Shown piece by piece: positions 1-8,483 of a DNA stretch of 37,921 nucleotides. The notes under the pieces were generated by a model. The model was given only the letters and a program-made list of their open reading frames with translations. It searched no databases and was not told the DNA's origin. This stretch comes from Ureaplasma sp. Hg1 (GTDB lineage: Bacteria; Bacillota_I; Bacilli_A; Mycoplasmatales; Mycoplasmoidaceae), in assembly GCA_021378535.1 (NCBI GenBank), contig JAACJV010000009.1, positions 1-37,921 on the forward strand. The letters are read 5' to 3'. The translations under genes and the position numbers were made by a program. Within the stretch, counting starts at the first letter, position 1. The number at the start of each line of letters is the position of its first letter.

Positions 1-111
1 GTTCGTAAAAAAGAACTTATGGAAAATATTGTAATAAACGAAGATGACGTGCAAGTGGATGAAGATACTGTCAAACGATATATGGAATTACTATCAAAGG
101 AAGAAAAGTAG
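1..111 (+). CDS. C-terminal end of an unidentified protein (5' truncated)
   Basis: An open frame runs in from the left edge and stops at TAG 109-111, giving 36 visible residues. They are charged, Glu/Asp/Lys-rich and probably helical, and end in LLSKEEK. No motif allows a family call. The next gene starts 3 nt after the stop, which suggests the two are co-transcribed. The entry is supported by the continuous frame and the tight spacing to the next start. Confidence 0.6.
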   Translation, partial: VRKKELMENIVINEDDVQVDEDTVKRYMELLSKEEK

Positions 112-113
112 TA

Positions 114-389
114 ATGGTGAAATATAATATTTATAAATTAAATAATTATGATTCGATTAATTGCACGCGCTTTTTAGAAGCCAATGGTTGTTATGAGTTC
201 GTCGATTTTAAACGTAAGAAATGTTACAATTACTTTTCCAATTATGCATCTATGAATCACGATGAGTACGACTTAGTTATAATGAATAAGAATACTAACG
301 GAAAAATTAACGAATATTTTGAAAACTACGGAATTAAATATAGTTTATCTTTTGCATGCACATCTAAAAATATCAATGATGATAAGTAA
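114..389 (+). CDS. Small hypothetical protein, 91 aa
   Basis: The ATG lies 3 nt after the preceding stop; the end is TAA 387-389. The protein is rich in Asn, Tyr and Lys, has four cysteines scattered through it (residues 17, 26, 37, 82), and has no hydrophobic stretch long enough for a membrane helix, so it is probably cytosolic. I do not recognise the family. No clear Shine-Dalgarno sequence precedes it, so it probably depends on coupling to the upstream gene. Its base composition is like its neighbours. Confidence 0.55.
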   Translation: MVKYNIYKLNNYDSINCTRFLEANGCYEFVDFKRKKCYNYFSNYASMNHDEYDLVIMNKNTNGKINEYFENYGIKYSLSFACTSKNINDDK

Positions 390-510
390 AAAGTAATGTT
401 TTCAATTAAATTTTGCAATTAAATATAGACTTATCTAAAAATTCCACGCTAAATAATGCATTATAGATTAAAATAAAATTAGTAGTTTAAAACATAATAA
501 GGAGACACAA

Positions 511-771
511 ATGAAATATATTATATTAAAAGAGCAAACCTATTGCTTGGATAATTTTAAAGCAGTTTATGTTTATTGTCATAATGAATGTTTACAAGGA
601 GAGGGCAAAACAATGCTTCTTGAACCAGAAATACGAATTGACGAAGATACTTTGACGATATTTTTGGACTATCCTAATTACGTTAAGATAGTTGGGGAAT
701 TTAATGCCTTTTTAGCGAGTGATAAAAAAGTGTTTGATACAATACAAGCATGAAAAAAATGTATAGGGTAG
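511..771 (+). CDS. Small hypothetical protein, 86 aa
   Basis: The start ATG has a good Shine-Dalgarno (AAGGAG, about 7 nt upstream). Under the standard code the frame would stop at TGA 751; read as Trp it continues six codons to TAG 769-771 and ends WKKCIG. The protein alternates short beta-like hydrophobic runs (KYIIL, AVYVY, LTIFL) and is probably a small soluble alpha/beta protein. I see no catalytic motif and do not recognise the family. A terminator follows about 55 nt downstream, so this is the last gene of its unit. Confidence 0.6.
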
Positions 772-826
772 TAATAATTAACTCATCATTATTTAAATAT
801 AAGTGATTATTACTTTCGCACGATAG

Positions 827-857
827 AACTTAGGTTGTTTAAATCTAAGTTTTTTTT
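827..857 (+). terminator. Rho-independent terminator after the 86-aa gene
   Basis: A 10-bp stem (827-836 with 842-851, including one G-U pair), a 5-nt loop and a run of T to 857 form a classical intrinsic terminator. It separates the small unknown genes from rbgA. Confidence 0.8.
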
Positions 858-886
858 AATCGTTTTCTTATTGTGCTTTAATATTG

Positions 887-915
887 TTGCAATATAACTA
901 ATACAATAGTAAAAT
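887..915 (+). promoter_or_regulatory. Promoter of rbgA, giving a nearly leaderless transcript
   Basis: TTGCAA (887-892) and TAAAAT (910-915) are separated by exactly 17 nt. The expected transcription start, about 921-923, lies only 2-4 nt before the rbgA ATG at 925. No Shine-Dalgarno precedes that ATG, which agrees with a leaderless or near-leaderless message. Confidence 0.65.
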
Positions 916-924
916 TTACATATT

Positions 925-1755
925 ATGGAAGAAAATAAAGTAACAAAAATAAACTGATTTCCAGGTCACATGCGGAAAGCAACAAATGAAATAATTAACA
1001 AATTAAAAATTGTTGATTTAGTCATTGAGGTAATTGATAGTCGTGCTATCAATTCAAGTAGCAATAATGAGCTGCGAAAACTTTTTGGCAACAAAAAAAT
1101 AATCAAAATAGCTTTGAAACAAGATTTAGCTGATATTAGAAAAAATGATGATCAAGATATTATCTATGGATCTTTACTAGATAAGAATTTTAAAAATAAA
1201 ATAAATCGAACATTATATAATATGATGGAAGAAAAAATGCTTAAGCTTAAATCAAAGGGAATGGTTAACCCTAAATTTATGGTGATGGTAATCGGGCTTC
1301 CGAACGTTGGTAAAAGTTCGTTAATAAATTACATGGCACCTAAGAAAACTTTGAAGGTAGAAAATCGTCCCGGGGTTACCAAGGCGCAACAATATCGTAG
1401 CATTAATAAAAATTTCAATTTATTGGACACCCCAGGAATCTTAGATAAAAAAATAAACAATATTGAAACGGGTTATAAATTAGCGTTAATCAATTGTATC
1501 AAAAAAGAGATTCTACCAATTGATGAAGTATTGGAATGAGGCTATAATTATTTAACAAAATACTATTATAATGCTATCAGCAAATACTATAGTTACGATG
1601 AGATGTATAATTATAATGAATTCTTAAAACATCTATGTAAAAAATATCACTATTTAATGGATAATAACGAATTAGATATAAATCGTGCGACAAACACCTT
1701 TTATAGAGATCTTATTAATTGTAAAATAACGAGGGTAAATTATGAAAACGACTAA
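925..1755 (+). CDS. rbgA: Ribosome biogenesis GTPase RbgA (YlqF), circularly permuted GTPase
   Basis: RbgA is needed for late assembly of the 50S subunit. The start at 925 is chosen because it restores the family's N-terminal signature NWFPGHM at residues 10-16, whose Trp is TGA; the family's usual length (about 280 aa) agrees with 276 aa here. Motifs appear in the permuted order: the G4 position first (residues 64-67), then G1 GLPNVGKSS (124-132), G2 PGVT (149-152) and G3 DTPG (168-171). The G4 motif reads LKQD instead of NKxD, so the guanine-contacting Asn is replaced by Leu. A C-terminal Tyr-rich helical domain follows another in-frame TGA at 1537. The 3' end overlaps rnhB by 14 nt, a coupling arrangement. 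Confidence 0.93.
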
Positions 1756-2389
1756 CATGTATTATTTTGAGGAACGTTATTGAAACCAAGGCTACAAACA
1801 CATTGCTGGTGTAGATGAGGTCGGGCGTGGCGCCTGAGCTGGACCCGTTGTTGTCGCAGCTTGTGTTTTTCCAGTTGGTTACCGTAATGATGCAATCAGA
1901 GATTCTAAGGAGTTGTCGGCAGGCCAAAGGGAAGCACTTGCTAAAATAATTAAACGGGATGCAATTAATTATGCAATCGTCGAGATTGATGCTGATAATG
2001 TAGATACAATGAACCCCAAAGGAGCAAGTGTTTTTGGTATGCAAAAGGCTATTAGGTTGCTAAAACAAGCAGATGTAGCTTTGGTTGATGCAGAAAAACC
2101 ATTACTGGAAATTCCTAAACTTTCAATAATCAAGGGTGATACCTTATCAGTTTCAATTGCAGCCGCAAGTATCTTGGCTAAAGTATTTAGAGATGATGTA
2201 ATGACTAAATTAGATGATTTATACCCAAATTATTACTTTGGAAAACATAAAGGCTATGGGACTAAACTGCATTTACAATCATTAAAAAAATATGGTCCAT
2301 TAGCTCACTGCCACCGCTTCTCATATAAACCAATTAAAAATTTAAAACATATCGACCTTTATATTGCACCCACTAAAAAGATTGTTTAA
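1742..2389 (+). CDS. rnhB: Ribonuclease HII
   Basis: RNase HII removes ribonucleotides embedded in DNA and degrades RNA in RNA-DNA hybrids. The start at 1742 lies inside the end of rbgA and has a GAGG element upstream. The protein has 215 aa. The DEVGRG motif (D25, E26) sits in GVDEVGRGAWAGP, where W32 is TGA. The remaining acidic ligands fall in ALVDAEKP (D116) and AKVFRDDV (D151). The conserved GDTLSVSIAAASILAK block and the C-terminal GKHKGYGTKLH segment are present, so the four-acid active site looks complete. The rbgA-rnhB pairing is common in Firmicutes and Mollicutes. Confidence 0.95.
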
Positions 2390-2431
2390 GCTTGGTTTAA
2401 TACTAACTATAAAAAATAGCGAGGAGTTATT

Positions 2432-4048
2432 ATGAGTAAATTTGATGAACTTAATGAAGCTAACTATAAAAAGGTAAATATTAAAGAAATCATTAAGAAC
2501 AAAAACTATGATTTTGATCACATTGAACTTTATGGCGATTACATAGCGAAGGTTAATGCGAACATAGATATTAATCCACAAAGCAAATTAATCGTTGTCA
2601 CAGCGATGACACCGACTGTAGCGGGCGAAGGCAAGACCACTACTACAATTTCACTAGTAGATGCTTTTAACGCTCTTAATAAGCGTGCTATTGGTGCTTT
2701 GCGAGAACCATCACTCGGACCGGTCTTTGGTTCTAAGGGTGGAGCGACCGGTGGTGGGCTGGCTCAAATCACTCCAGCAGAAGATATTAACTTACATTTT
2801 ACAGGTGATTTCCATGCCATCACTTCCGCTAATAATTTAATTGTAGCAATGCTTGAGAATGAAATCCACTTCAGTTCAGATTTGAACATCGATCCATCTA
2901 AGGGCATTTTATGGAAACGATGCATTGACATGAACGATCGTGGATTACGTAATATCAATGTTAAATTAAGCAAAGATGTAGATTATCAAACGGGGTTTAA
3001 TATCACTGCTGCATCAGATTTAATGGCTTTACTTTGTTTGTGTAATAACCAACAAGAATTTATCGAAATGATAGAAGCAACAGTTATTGCATATAAAAAA
3101 GGATCCAATCAAAAGCCAATTACAATCGGAGACCTTAACATAACAAATGCGATTATGAAATTATTGAAAAAGGCTTTCAACCCGAATGTTGTGCAAACAA
3201 TTGAAGGGAACCTTGTTTTGATTCATGGTGGTCCTTTTGCTAATATTGCACATGGATGCAACAGTATTATTGCTACCAAAACCGGACTACATGTTGCTGA
3301 TTATGTAATTACCGAATGTGGCTTTGGATCTGATTTGGGACTTGAAAAATTTATGGATATCAAAGCACAACAAGGTAATTTAAAACCTAATTTAGTTGTT
3401 TTAACGATTTCAACACGTTCTTTAAAAATGCACGCTAATGTTGCTAAGGAAAACCTTAGCGAAATTAATTGCGAGGCTTTAATTAAAGGCTTTGATAATG
3501 TGCTGACTCATATTAGAAATATTAAAAACTACCATGTCCCATGCATTATTTCGATAAATAAATTTGCTGGCGATAAAGCTGAAGAGTTAGAATGCATTAA
3601 AAAATTATGTGAAGCAAATAAAATACCTGTATCCGTTAATGATGCTTGGTCAAGCGGCTCAGCTGGAGCGCTAGATTTAGCCAAACAAATGATTGCCTTA
3701 ATCGCCAAAGGAAACGATAAGTATAAAAGTTTATATAAACTTGATGATTCAATTGAGAATAAAATTTTAACCATTGCTAAAAAAGCATATGGTTCAAAAA
3801 ACGTTATATATAGTATAGCGGCAAAGGATTTTTTAAAACATCATAATCATCTTAAATATTATGTTTGTATGGCTAAGACACCATTATCAATTACCGATGA
3901 TCCAACCATTAAGGGTGGGCCAAGCAATTTTACGATCCATATTGAATCGTTTGAAATTAATCATGCAGCAAAATTAATCATTCCTATTTTAGGGAAAGTT
4001 TTTAGATTGCCCGGATTAGCAAAGAACCCTTCTGCTAAGGATATGTAA
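2432..4048 (+). CDS. fhs: Formate-tetrahydrofolate ligase
   Basis: The enzyme makes 10-formyl-tetrahydrofolate from formate, THF and ATP, feeding initiator-tRNA formylation and purine salvage. The 538-aa protein is close to the family's usual length of about 556. The P-loop segment is TPTVAGEGKTTTT (residues 60-72), followed by the conserved REPSLGPVFG and KGGATGGG stretches and ITPAEDINLHFTGD. A clear Shine-Dalgarno (GAGGAG) precedes the ATG. A terminator follows, so fhs ends the rbgA-rnhB-fhs unit. Not every mollicute keeps this gene, so its presence says this organism retains part of one-carbon metabolism. Confidence 0.95.
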   Translation: MSKFDELNEANYKKVNIKEIIKNKNYDFDHIELYGDYIAKVNANIDINPQSKLIVVTAMTPTVAGEGKTTTTISLVDAFNALNKRAIGALREPSLGPVFGSKGGATGGGLAQITPAEDINLHFTGDFHAITSANNLIVAMLENEIHFSSDLNIDPSKGILWKRCIDMNDRGLRNINVKLSKDVDYQTGFNITAASDLMALLCLCNNQQEFIEMIEATVIAYKKGSNQKPITIGDLNITNAIMKLLKKAFNPNVVQTIEGNLVLIHGGPFANIAHGCNSIIATKTGLHVADYVITECGFGSDLGLEKFMDIKAQQGNLKPNLVVLTISTRSLKMHANVAKENLSEINCEALIKGFDNVLTHIRNIKNYHVPCIISINKFAGDKAEELECIKKLCEANKIPVSVNDAWSSGSAGALDLAKQMIALIAKGNDKYKSLYKLDDSIENKILTIAKKAYGSKNVIYSIAAKDFLKHHNHLKYYVCMAKTPLSITDDPTIKGGPSNFTIHIESFEINHAAKLIIPILGKVFRLPGLAKNPSAKDM

Positions 4049-4069
4049 TACCGTTAAACCGACAAAATT

Positions 4070-4096
4070 AAATAACCATTTACGGTTATTTTTTTT
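4070..4096 (+). terminator. Rho-independent terminator after fhs
   Basis: An 8-bp stem, AAATAACC (4070-4077) with GGTTATTT (4084-4091), encloses a 6-nt loop and runs into T residues up to 4096. It isolates the ribosomal operon promoter from fhs transcription. Confidence 0.8.
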
Positions 4097-4167
4097 ATTT
4101 TAACTGGATAAATAAAATGAAATTCCTTTGTTGAAAATTCTAAGATAAAAAATAAATTAAATAATAT

Positions 4168-4196
4168 TTGCTTTTTGGAACTAAATAATATATAAT
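4168..4196 (+). promoter_or_regulatory. Promoter of the S10-spc-alpha ribosomal operon
   Basis: TTGCTT (4168-4173), a 17-nt spacer and a perfect TATAAT (4191-4196) form a near-consensus vegetative promoter. The predicted start is near 4203, leaving a leader of about 117 nt before rpsJ. I see no other promoter of this quality before 19976, so this probably drives most of the ribosomal cluster. Confidence 0.85.
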
Positions 4197-4202
4197 TTTA
4201 AA

Positions 4203-4319
4203 GGTTTTTCTCGTTACTAAGATTGCTGATACACCAAGCGTAGTTGTCAAGGTGTCTCAGGTAACTTATTAACGACAAATTCTGATTCGTAACAATATCG
4301 TTACACAGGAGGCAACAAC
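4203..4319 (+). promoter_or_regulatory. Structured 5' leader of the S10 operon, candidate autoregulatory element
   Basis: The untranslated leader contains complementary segments in a switch-like order. GTTAC (4213-4217) can pair with GTAAC (4261-4265), enclosing a second stem GATACACC (4228-4235) with GGTGTCTC (4251-4258; one mismatch). Further on, GTAAC (4289-4293) pairs with GTTAC (4300-4304), ending 2 nt before the AGGAGG Shine-Dalgarno (4307-4312). Because both GTAAC copies can pair with either GTTAC copy, alternative folds are possible. S10 leaders in other bacteria are bound by ribosomal protein L4; I infer, but cannot show, a similar role here. Confidence 0.5.
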
Positions 4320-4625
4320 ATGAATCAAGAATTGAGAATTAAATTATTCTCTTATGACCACAAACTTTTAGATCAATCTGTAAAAAAAATTATGGTATTG
4401 GCTAAAACAAGTGGTGCAGAAGTCAAAGGTCCAGTTCCATTACCTACAAAAAAGGAAATCTTCACAATCCTACGTTCACCGCATGTAAATAAATCAAGTC
4501 GTGAACAGTTCGAAAGAAGAACACACAAACGTTTAATCATCTTAACTAACACAAACGCTAAAACTATTGACAGTCTTAAGCGTCTTATCATTCCAACTGG
4601 TGTTGAAATCCAGATCAAACTTTAA
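4320..4625 (+). CDS. rpsJ: 30S ribosomal protein S10
   Basis: First gene of the operon. The 101-aa length and the conserved segments ([16 protein letters not shown] near the N-terminus, [35 protein letters not shown]) identify S10, which sits in the 30S head and, in other bacteria, also contacts NusB/NusG-type factors. The strong AGGAGG Shine-Dalgarno fixes the start. Confidence 0.98.
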   Translation: MNQELRIKLFSYDHKLLDQSVKKIMVLAKTSGAEVKGPVPLPTKKEIFTILRSPHVNKSSREQFERRTHKRLIILTNTNAKTIDSLKRLIIPTGVEIQIKL

Positions 4626-4649
4626 TATATATAGTATAGGAGCAACAAT

Positions 4650-5354
4650 ATGAAATCATTACTAGGTACTAAAGTGGGGATGACCCAAGTCTTTACAAAA
4701 GAAGGCAAGGCGATCCCTACAACCGTAATTTACGTTGAACCAAACAAAGTCCTTGATGTAAGAACTCAAGAAAAAGACGGATATACAGCACTACAAGTTG
4801 GATACAAAACAGTTAAAGATAAAAACGTTACAAAACCTAAAATGGGACAATTTAAAAAAGCAAAATGCGAACCAAAAAGATTCATCCGAGAATTTAGAGA
4901 TATGACTGGTTACACAATCGGTCAAGAATTCGGAGTAGAAATTTTCGAACAAGGGCAATATATTAGCGCCCAAGCTAAAACCAAAGGTCATGGTTTTACC
5001 GGTTCAATCAAACGACATAATTTCTCAATTGGTCCAATGGGCCACGGTGCAGGATACCCTCACCGTTATGTCGGATCAATCTCTGGAGGCCGTGGTGGTA
5101 GTCAAGCCCAACGAGTTTTCAAGGGAACAAAACTTCCTGGCCATTATGGCTACGAAACAGTCACAACATCAAACCTATTAGTTTTAGATGTTATGAAGGA
5201 TAAAAACCTAATCTTAATTAAAGGTGCGGTTCCAGGTCCAAAAGGGATGACCATTCTATTGAAAGATACCCTATCAAAAGTTGGCAAGATTGAAACTATT
5301 AATTTAGTTAACAATTCAACTACTAAAAAAGAAACAAGCGAACCTAAAGCTTAA
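4650..5354 (+). CDS. rplC: 50S ribosomal protein L3
   Basis: The N-terminus KSLLGTKVGMTQVFT and the later GHGFTGSIKRHNFSIGPMGHG and LPGHYG blocks are characteristic of L3, an early assembly protein near the peptidyl transferase centre. The protein has 234 aa against about 209 usually; roughly 20-25 extra residues form a polar tail ending KKETSEPKA. It is one of several proteins in this operon with added tails. Confidence 0.97.
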   Translation: MKSLLGTKVGMTQVFTKEGKAIPTTVIYVEPNKVLDVRTQEKDGYTALQVGYKTVKDKNVTKPKMGQFKKAKCEPKRFIREFRDMTGYTIGQEFGVEIFEQGQYISAQAKTKGHGFTGSIKRHNFSIGPMGHGAGYPHRYVGSISGGRGGSQAQRVFKGTKLPGHYGYETVTTSNLLVLDVMKDKNLILIKGAVPGPKGMTILLKDTLSKVGKIETINLVNNSTTKKETSEPKA

Positions 5355-5374
5355 TTTGTGAAAGGATAAACAAA

Positions 5375-6007
5375 ATGACTAAAATTAAATTATTAAATAT
5401 TGATGGTAAAACTGTTAAAGACATTACGATTGATGAATCACTTTTTGTTGAGCAACCTCACAAACAGGCAATGTTCGACGCAGTAATTGCTGAAAACGCA
5501 GCAGAACGTCAAGGGACCCACTCAACTTTAACCAAAGGTGAAGTTCGTGGTGGTGGTAAAAAACCTTGAAGACAAAAACATACTGGTAAAGCAAGAACCG
5601 GTTCAACACGTAACCCCCATTGAAAAGGTGGTGGTGTTGTGTTCGGACCGAAACCAACAAGAAACTATACTAAGAAGCTTAATGCTAAAGTTAGAAGACT
5701 TGCTTTTAAATCAGCGTTAACCGCAAAGCTTAATGACAAAATGTTCTACGGACTTGAAGATGGAGCACAACTAGATATTCCATCAACAAAATCAATGAGT
5801 GAATTTGTTACAAACGCAAAATTCGTTAACAAGAAAGTATTGTTTGTACTTGAATCGTTAGATAATAACATTCAAAAATCAACAAACAACTTACCTAAAG
5901 TTAACACTAAAATGTGAAACCAAGTTTCTGTAAAAGATGTAATGCATGCAAATGTAATCATCGTTCAAGAAACCGCGTTAAAAAATTATAAGGAGGTAAT
6001 GGCATAA
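5375..6007 (+). CDS. rplD: 50S ribosomal protein L4
   Basis: L4 lines the exit tunnel and in several bacteria represses its own S10 operon. The frame crosses TGA (Trp) codons in the conserved loop GGGKKPWRQKHTGKAR, just after 5569, in NPHWKGGG, and again at 5915, giving 210 aa, the usual family length. The globular part (VKDVMHANVIIVQETALK) is intact. The end carries the AAGGAGG used as Shine-Dalgarno for rplW, and its TAA shares one base with the rplW ATG. Confidence 0.96.
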
Positions 6008-6534
6008 TGGATTTATCAGAAATCATTGTAAAGCCTTATCATACAGAAAAGAGTTACGGATTACGAAATCAAGAAAAAGTAGTCCTTACATTCGTTGTTC
6101 ATAAGGCAGCAACTAAAACCTCTATTAAATTAGCATTTGAATCTATTTATGGAATTAAACCTGAAAAGGTTAATGTTCTTAAAAAGAAACCTACAAGTGT
6201 TAAAACTGGAACTAAGACTCCAGGAAGATCTAAATTGATGAAAATAGCTTATATCATTTTACCAGAAGGTATTGATGTGGCTTTAACTCAAGAAGAAATG
6301 GACGCAGCATCTAAAGCTCAAAGCGAAGCTGCAACACAAACAAAAAAGAAAACTAAAAAAGAAGATGTTAAGGTTGAATCAACCAAAACTAAAACAACTC
6401 CAATTGTTAAAGCAGCTGCTAAAAAGCCAGCCGTTAAAACAGCTAAGAGTAACGCAAAAATCTCAACTGTAAAACCTGCTGCTAAAAAACCAGCAATCAA
6501 AACAGTTAAGGGTGCGTCGAAAACTTCTAGATAG
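6007..6534 (+). CDS. rplW: 50S ribosomal protein L23 with long Lys/Ala/Thr-rich C-terminal tail
   Basis: Residues 1-96 are a normal L23 ([14 protein letters not shown] at the N-terminus, [31 protein letters not shown]). L23 sits at the polypeptide exit and docks trigger factor and SRP. A tail of about 80 residues follows: first Glu/Gln/Ser-rich, then Lys/Ala/Pro/Thr-rich with repeated AAKKPA-type units. L23 is usually about 95-100 aa; here it is 175. The same kind of tail is found on L22 and L29 in this operon. The start overlaps the rplD stop by one base. Confidence 0.95.
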   Translation: MDLSEIIVKPYHTEKSYGLRNQEKVVLTFVVHKAATKTSIKLAFESIYGIKPEKVNVLKKKPTSVKTGTKTPGRSKLMKIAYIILPEGIDVALTQEEMDAASKAQSEAATQTKKKTKKEDVKVESTKTKTTPIVKAAAKKPAVKTAKSNAKISTVKPAAKKPAIKTVKGASKTSR

Positions 6535-6566
6535 TTAATTGTCGAAAAGCAAACAAGGAGGCATGT

Positions 6567-7406
6567 ATGGCAGTTAAGAAAGTACAAACCAGAAGTAGTG
6601 GTATAAGACAAACAACAGTTATTGATTATAAAAAAATATTAACAACTGATAAACCTGAAAAGTCACTAACCATAACTTTGAAAAAAAATTCTGGTCGAAA
6701 CAACCAGGGTAAAATCACAGTTCGTCACCAAGGTGGTGGACACAAACGAAGATACCGTATTATTGATTTCAAAAGAAATAAAGATAATAAGGTAGCTACA
6801 ATTAAAACAATTGAATATGATCCAAATCGTTCTTCATTCATCTCATTAGTAGTGTATGAAGACGGGGAAAAGAAATATATCATTGCTCCTAAAGGAATTA
6901 AAGTTGGCGACAAAATTATTTCTGGAACAAAAGACATTGATATTAAAATTGGAAACTGTATGCCATTGGAAATCATTCCTGAAGGAACAACTGTTCATAA
7001 CGTTGAACTACAACCTGGGCACGGTGCTCAACTTGCTAGATCAGCTGGAACAAGTATTCAAATTCTAGGTAAAGATGAAACTGGTAAATATATAGTTTGT
7101 AAATTATCTTCTGGAGAAGTTCGTAAAATTCGTAAAGAATGTCGCGCAACAATCGGAACAGTTTCAAATGAAGACCATAACTTAGTTGTTATTGGTAAAG
7201 CAGGTCGTAATCGTCACTTAGGCATTAGACCAACTGTTCGTGGTTCAGCAATGAACCCGAACGATCACCCCCATGGTGGTGGTGAAGGTCGATCTCCAAT
7301 TGGTATGGACGCGCCAAGAACACCTTGGGGTAAACGCCACATGGGTGTTAAAACTAGAAACAAAAAGAAGGCATCGCAAGATTTAATCATGCGTCGTCGT
7401 AAGTAA
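6567..7406 (+). CDS. rplB: 50S ribosomal protein L2
   Basis: The 279-aa protein has the standard L2 length. Conserved segments include [38 protein letters not shown], and the functionally important [17 protein letters not shown] with its invariant His, near the peptidyl transferase centre. Its TPWGKRHMG Trp is TGG, showing both Trp codons are in use. A strong AAGGAGG precedes the ATG. Confidence 0.98.
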   Translation: MAVKKVQTRSSGIRQTTVIDYKKILTTDKPEKSLTITLKKNSGRNNQGKITVRHQGGGHKRRYRIIDFKRNKDNKVATIKTIEYDPNRSSFISLVVYEDGEKKYIIAPKGIKVGDKIISGTKDIDIKIGNCMPLEIIPEGTTVHNVELQPGHGAQLARSAGTSIQILGKDETGKYIVCKLSSGEVRKIRKECRATIGTVSNEDHNLVVIGKAGRNRHLGIRPTVRGSAMNPNDHPHGGGEGRSPIGMDAPRTPWGKRHMGVKTRNKKKASQDLIMRRRK

Positions 7407-7424
7407 TAGAAAGGAATTATATAT

Positions 7425-7691
7425 ATGTCAAGAAGTTCTAAAAAAGGTGCTTTTGTTGAACCTAGCTTAATGAAAAAAGTTGTAGCTATGAATGCAAACC
7501 CAAAAAAGAGACCAATCAAAACTTGGTCACGTCGTAGTACTATCTTCCCTGAATTTATTGGTTTAACCTTTGAAGTTCATAACGGTAAAGCTTTTCTTAA
7601 AGTTTATGTTACTGAAGATATGGTCGGACACAAATTAGGCGAATTCTCTCCAACACGTAATTTCAAAAATCACACGGAAGCAAAACGTTAG
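7425..7691 (+). CDS. rpsS: 30S ribosomal protein S19
   Basis: At 88 aa it is of standard length. [18 protein letters not shown] at the start, [19 protein letters not shown] in the middle and [16 protein letters not shown] near the end are diagnostic for S19, which forms a head complex with S13. It sits 18 nt after rplB and 9 nt before rplV. Confidence 0.98.
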   Translation: MSRSSKKGAFVEPSLMKKVVAMNANPKKRPIKTWSRRSTIFPEFIGLTFEVHNGKAFLKVYVTEDMVGHKLGEFSPTRNFKNHTEAKR

Positions 7692-7700
7692 GTATAAATT

Positions 7701-8483
7701 ATGATTAATAAAGTTATTCAAAGAAACATTCACGTTTCTCACCGTAAAGCTAAATTAGTGTGTGATTTAATTAGAAATAAAGAAGTTAGAGAAGCTATTA
7801 CAATTCTAGAAAACACTAATAAAAGAATGTCTCCGATAATTAAAAAATTATTAGAGTCAGCGATTGCGAACGCAATTAACAACCATGCTATGGACGCTAG
7901 CAAATTGTATATTTATGCAATTGTAGCAAACCAAGGCCCGACTTGAAAGCGAACAATGCCAAGAGCTAAGGGATCAGCAGATCTTATGTTAAAAAGAACA
8001 ACTCATCTTGAGATTCAACTAAGTGATGAACCCAACGAAAGAGCTATTCAAATAGAAAAACAAAAAAACAAAAACAAAAAACCAGCTAAAAAAGAAGTTA
8101 TAAAAGCTAATGTTAAGGTTATTGATAAATCTAATAATAAGACAGAGTCAACTAAAATTACAGATAAAGCAACTATTAAAGCAACTGCAACAAAAACTGC
8201 ACCAGCTAAAAAAGTCACAACTGCTAAACCAGCAACAACAGCAAAAAAACCAGCTGCTAAAAAAACTGCAACTGCTAAACCAGCAACAACAGTAAAAAAA
8301 CCAGCTGCTAAAAAAACTGCAACTGCTAAACCAGCAACAACAGTAAAAAAACCAACTGTTAAAAAAACTGCAACTGCTAAACCAGCAACAACAGTAAAAA
8401 AACCAACTGTTAAAAAAACTGCAACTGCTAAACCAGCAACAACAGTAAAAAAACCAACTGTTAAAAAAGGAGGAACCAAATAA
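7701..8483 (+). CDS. rplV: 50S ribosomal protein L22 with about 148-residue Lys/Ala/Pro repeat tail
   Basis: Residues 1-112 are a complete L22 (NIHVSHRKAKLVCDLIRNK, then IVANQGPTWKRTMPRAKGSAD, whose Trp is TGA at 7944). L22 lines the exit tunnel and ends at its mouth. The tail continues to residue 260; the family is usually about 110 aa. It is nearly all Lys, Ala, Thr, Pro and Val, and its second half consists of five 17-residue units of the form TATAKPATTVKKPTVKK. The composition resembles linker-histone H1 tails: disordered, highly basic and probably RNA-binding (inference). The last codons hold the AGGAGG for rpsC, and TAA overlaps the rpsC ATG by one base. Confidence 0.95.
8214..8468 (+). 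repeat. Five tandem 51-bp units inside rplV
   Basis: In-frame tandem repeats at 8214-8264, 8265-8315, 8316-8366, 8367-8417 and 8418-8468, each coding 17 residues. The last three appear identical at the DNA level; unit 2 differs only where Pro-Ala-Ala replaces Pro-Thr-Val, and unit 1 is more diverged. This gradient suggests recent expansion from the 3' end by slippage or unequal recombination. Similar short words recur in the rpmC and rplW tails. Confidence 0.92.

Noticed and set aside
1715-2044. Minus-strand open frame of 109 codons opposite rnhB
   Set aside because: It has no ribosome binding site or family resemblance, and it lies fully opposite the rbgA/rnhB coding frames with complete motifs.
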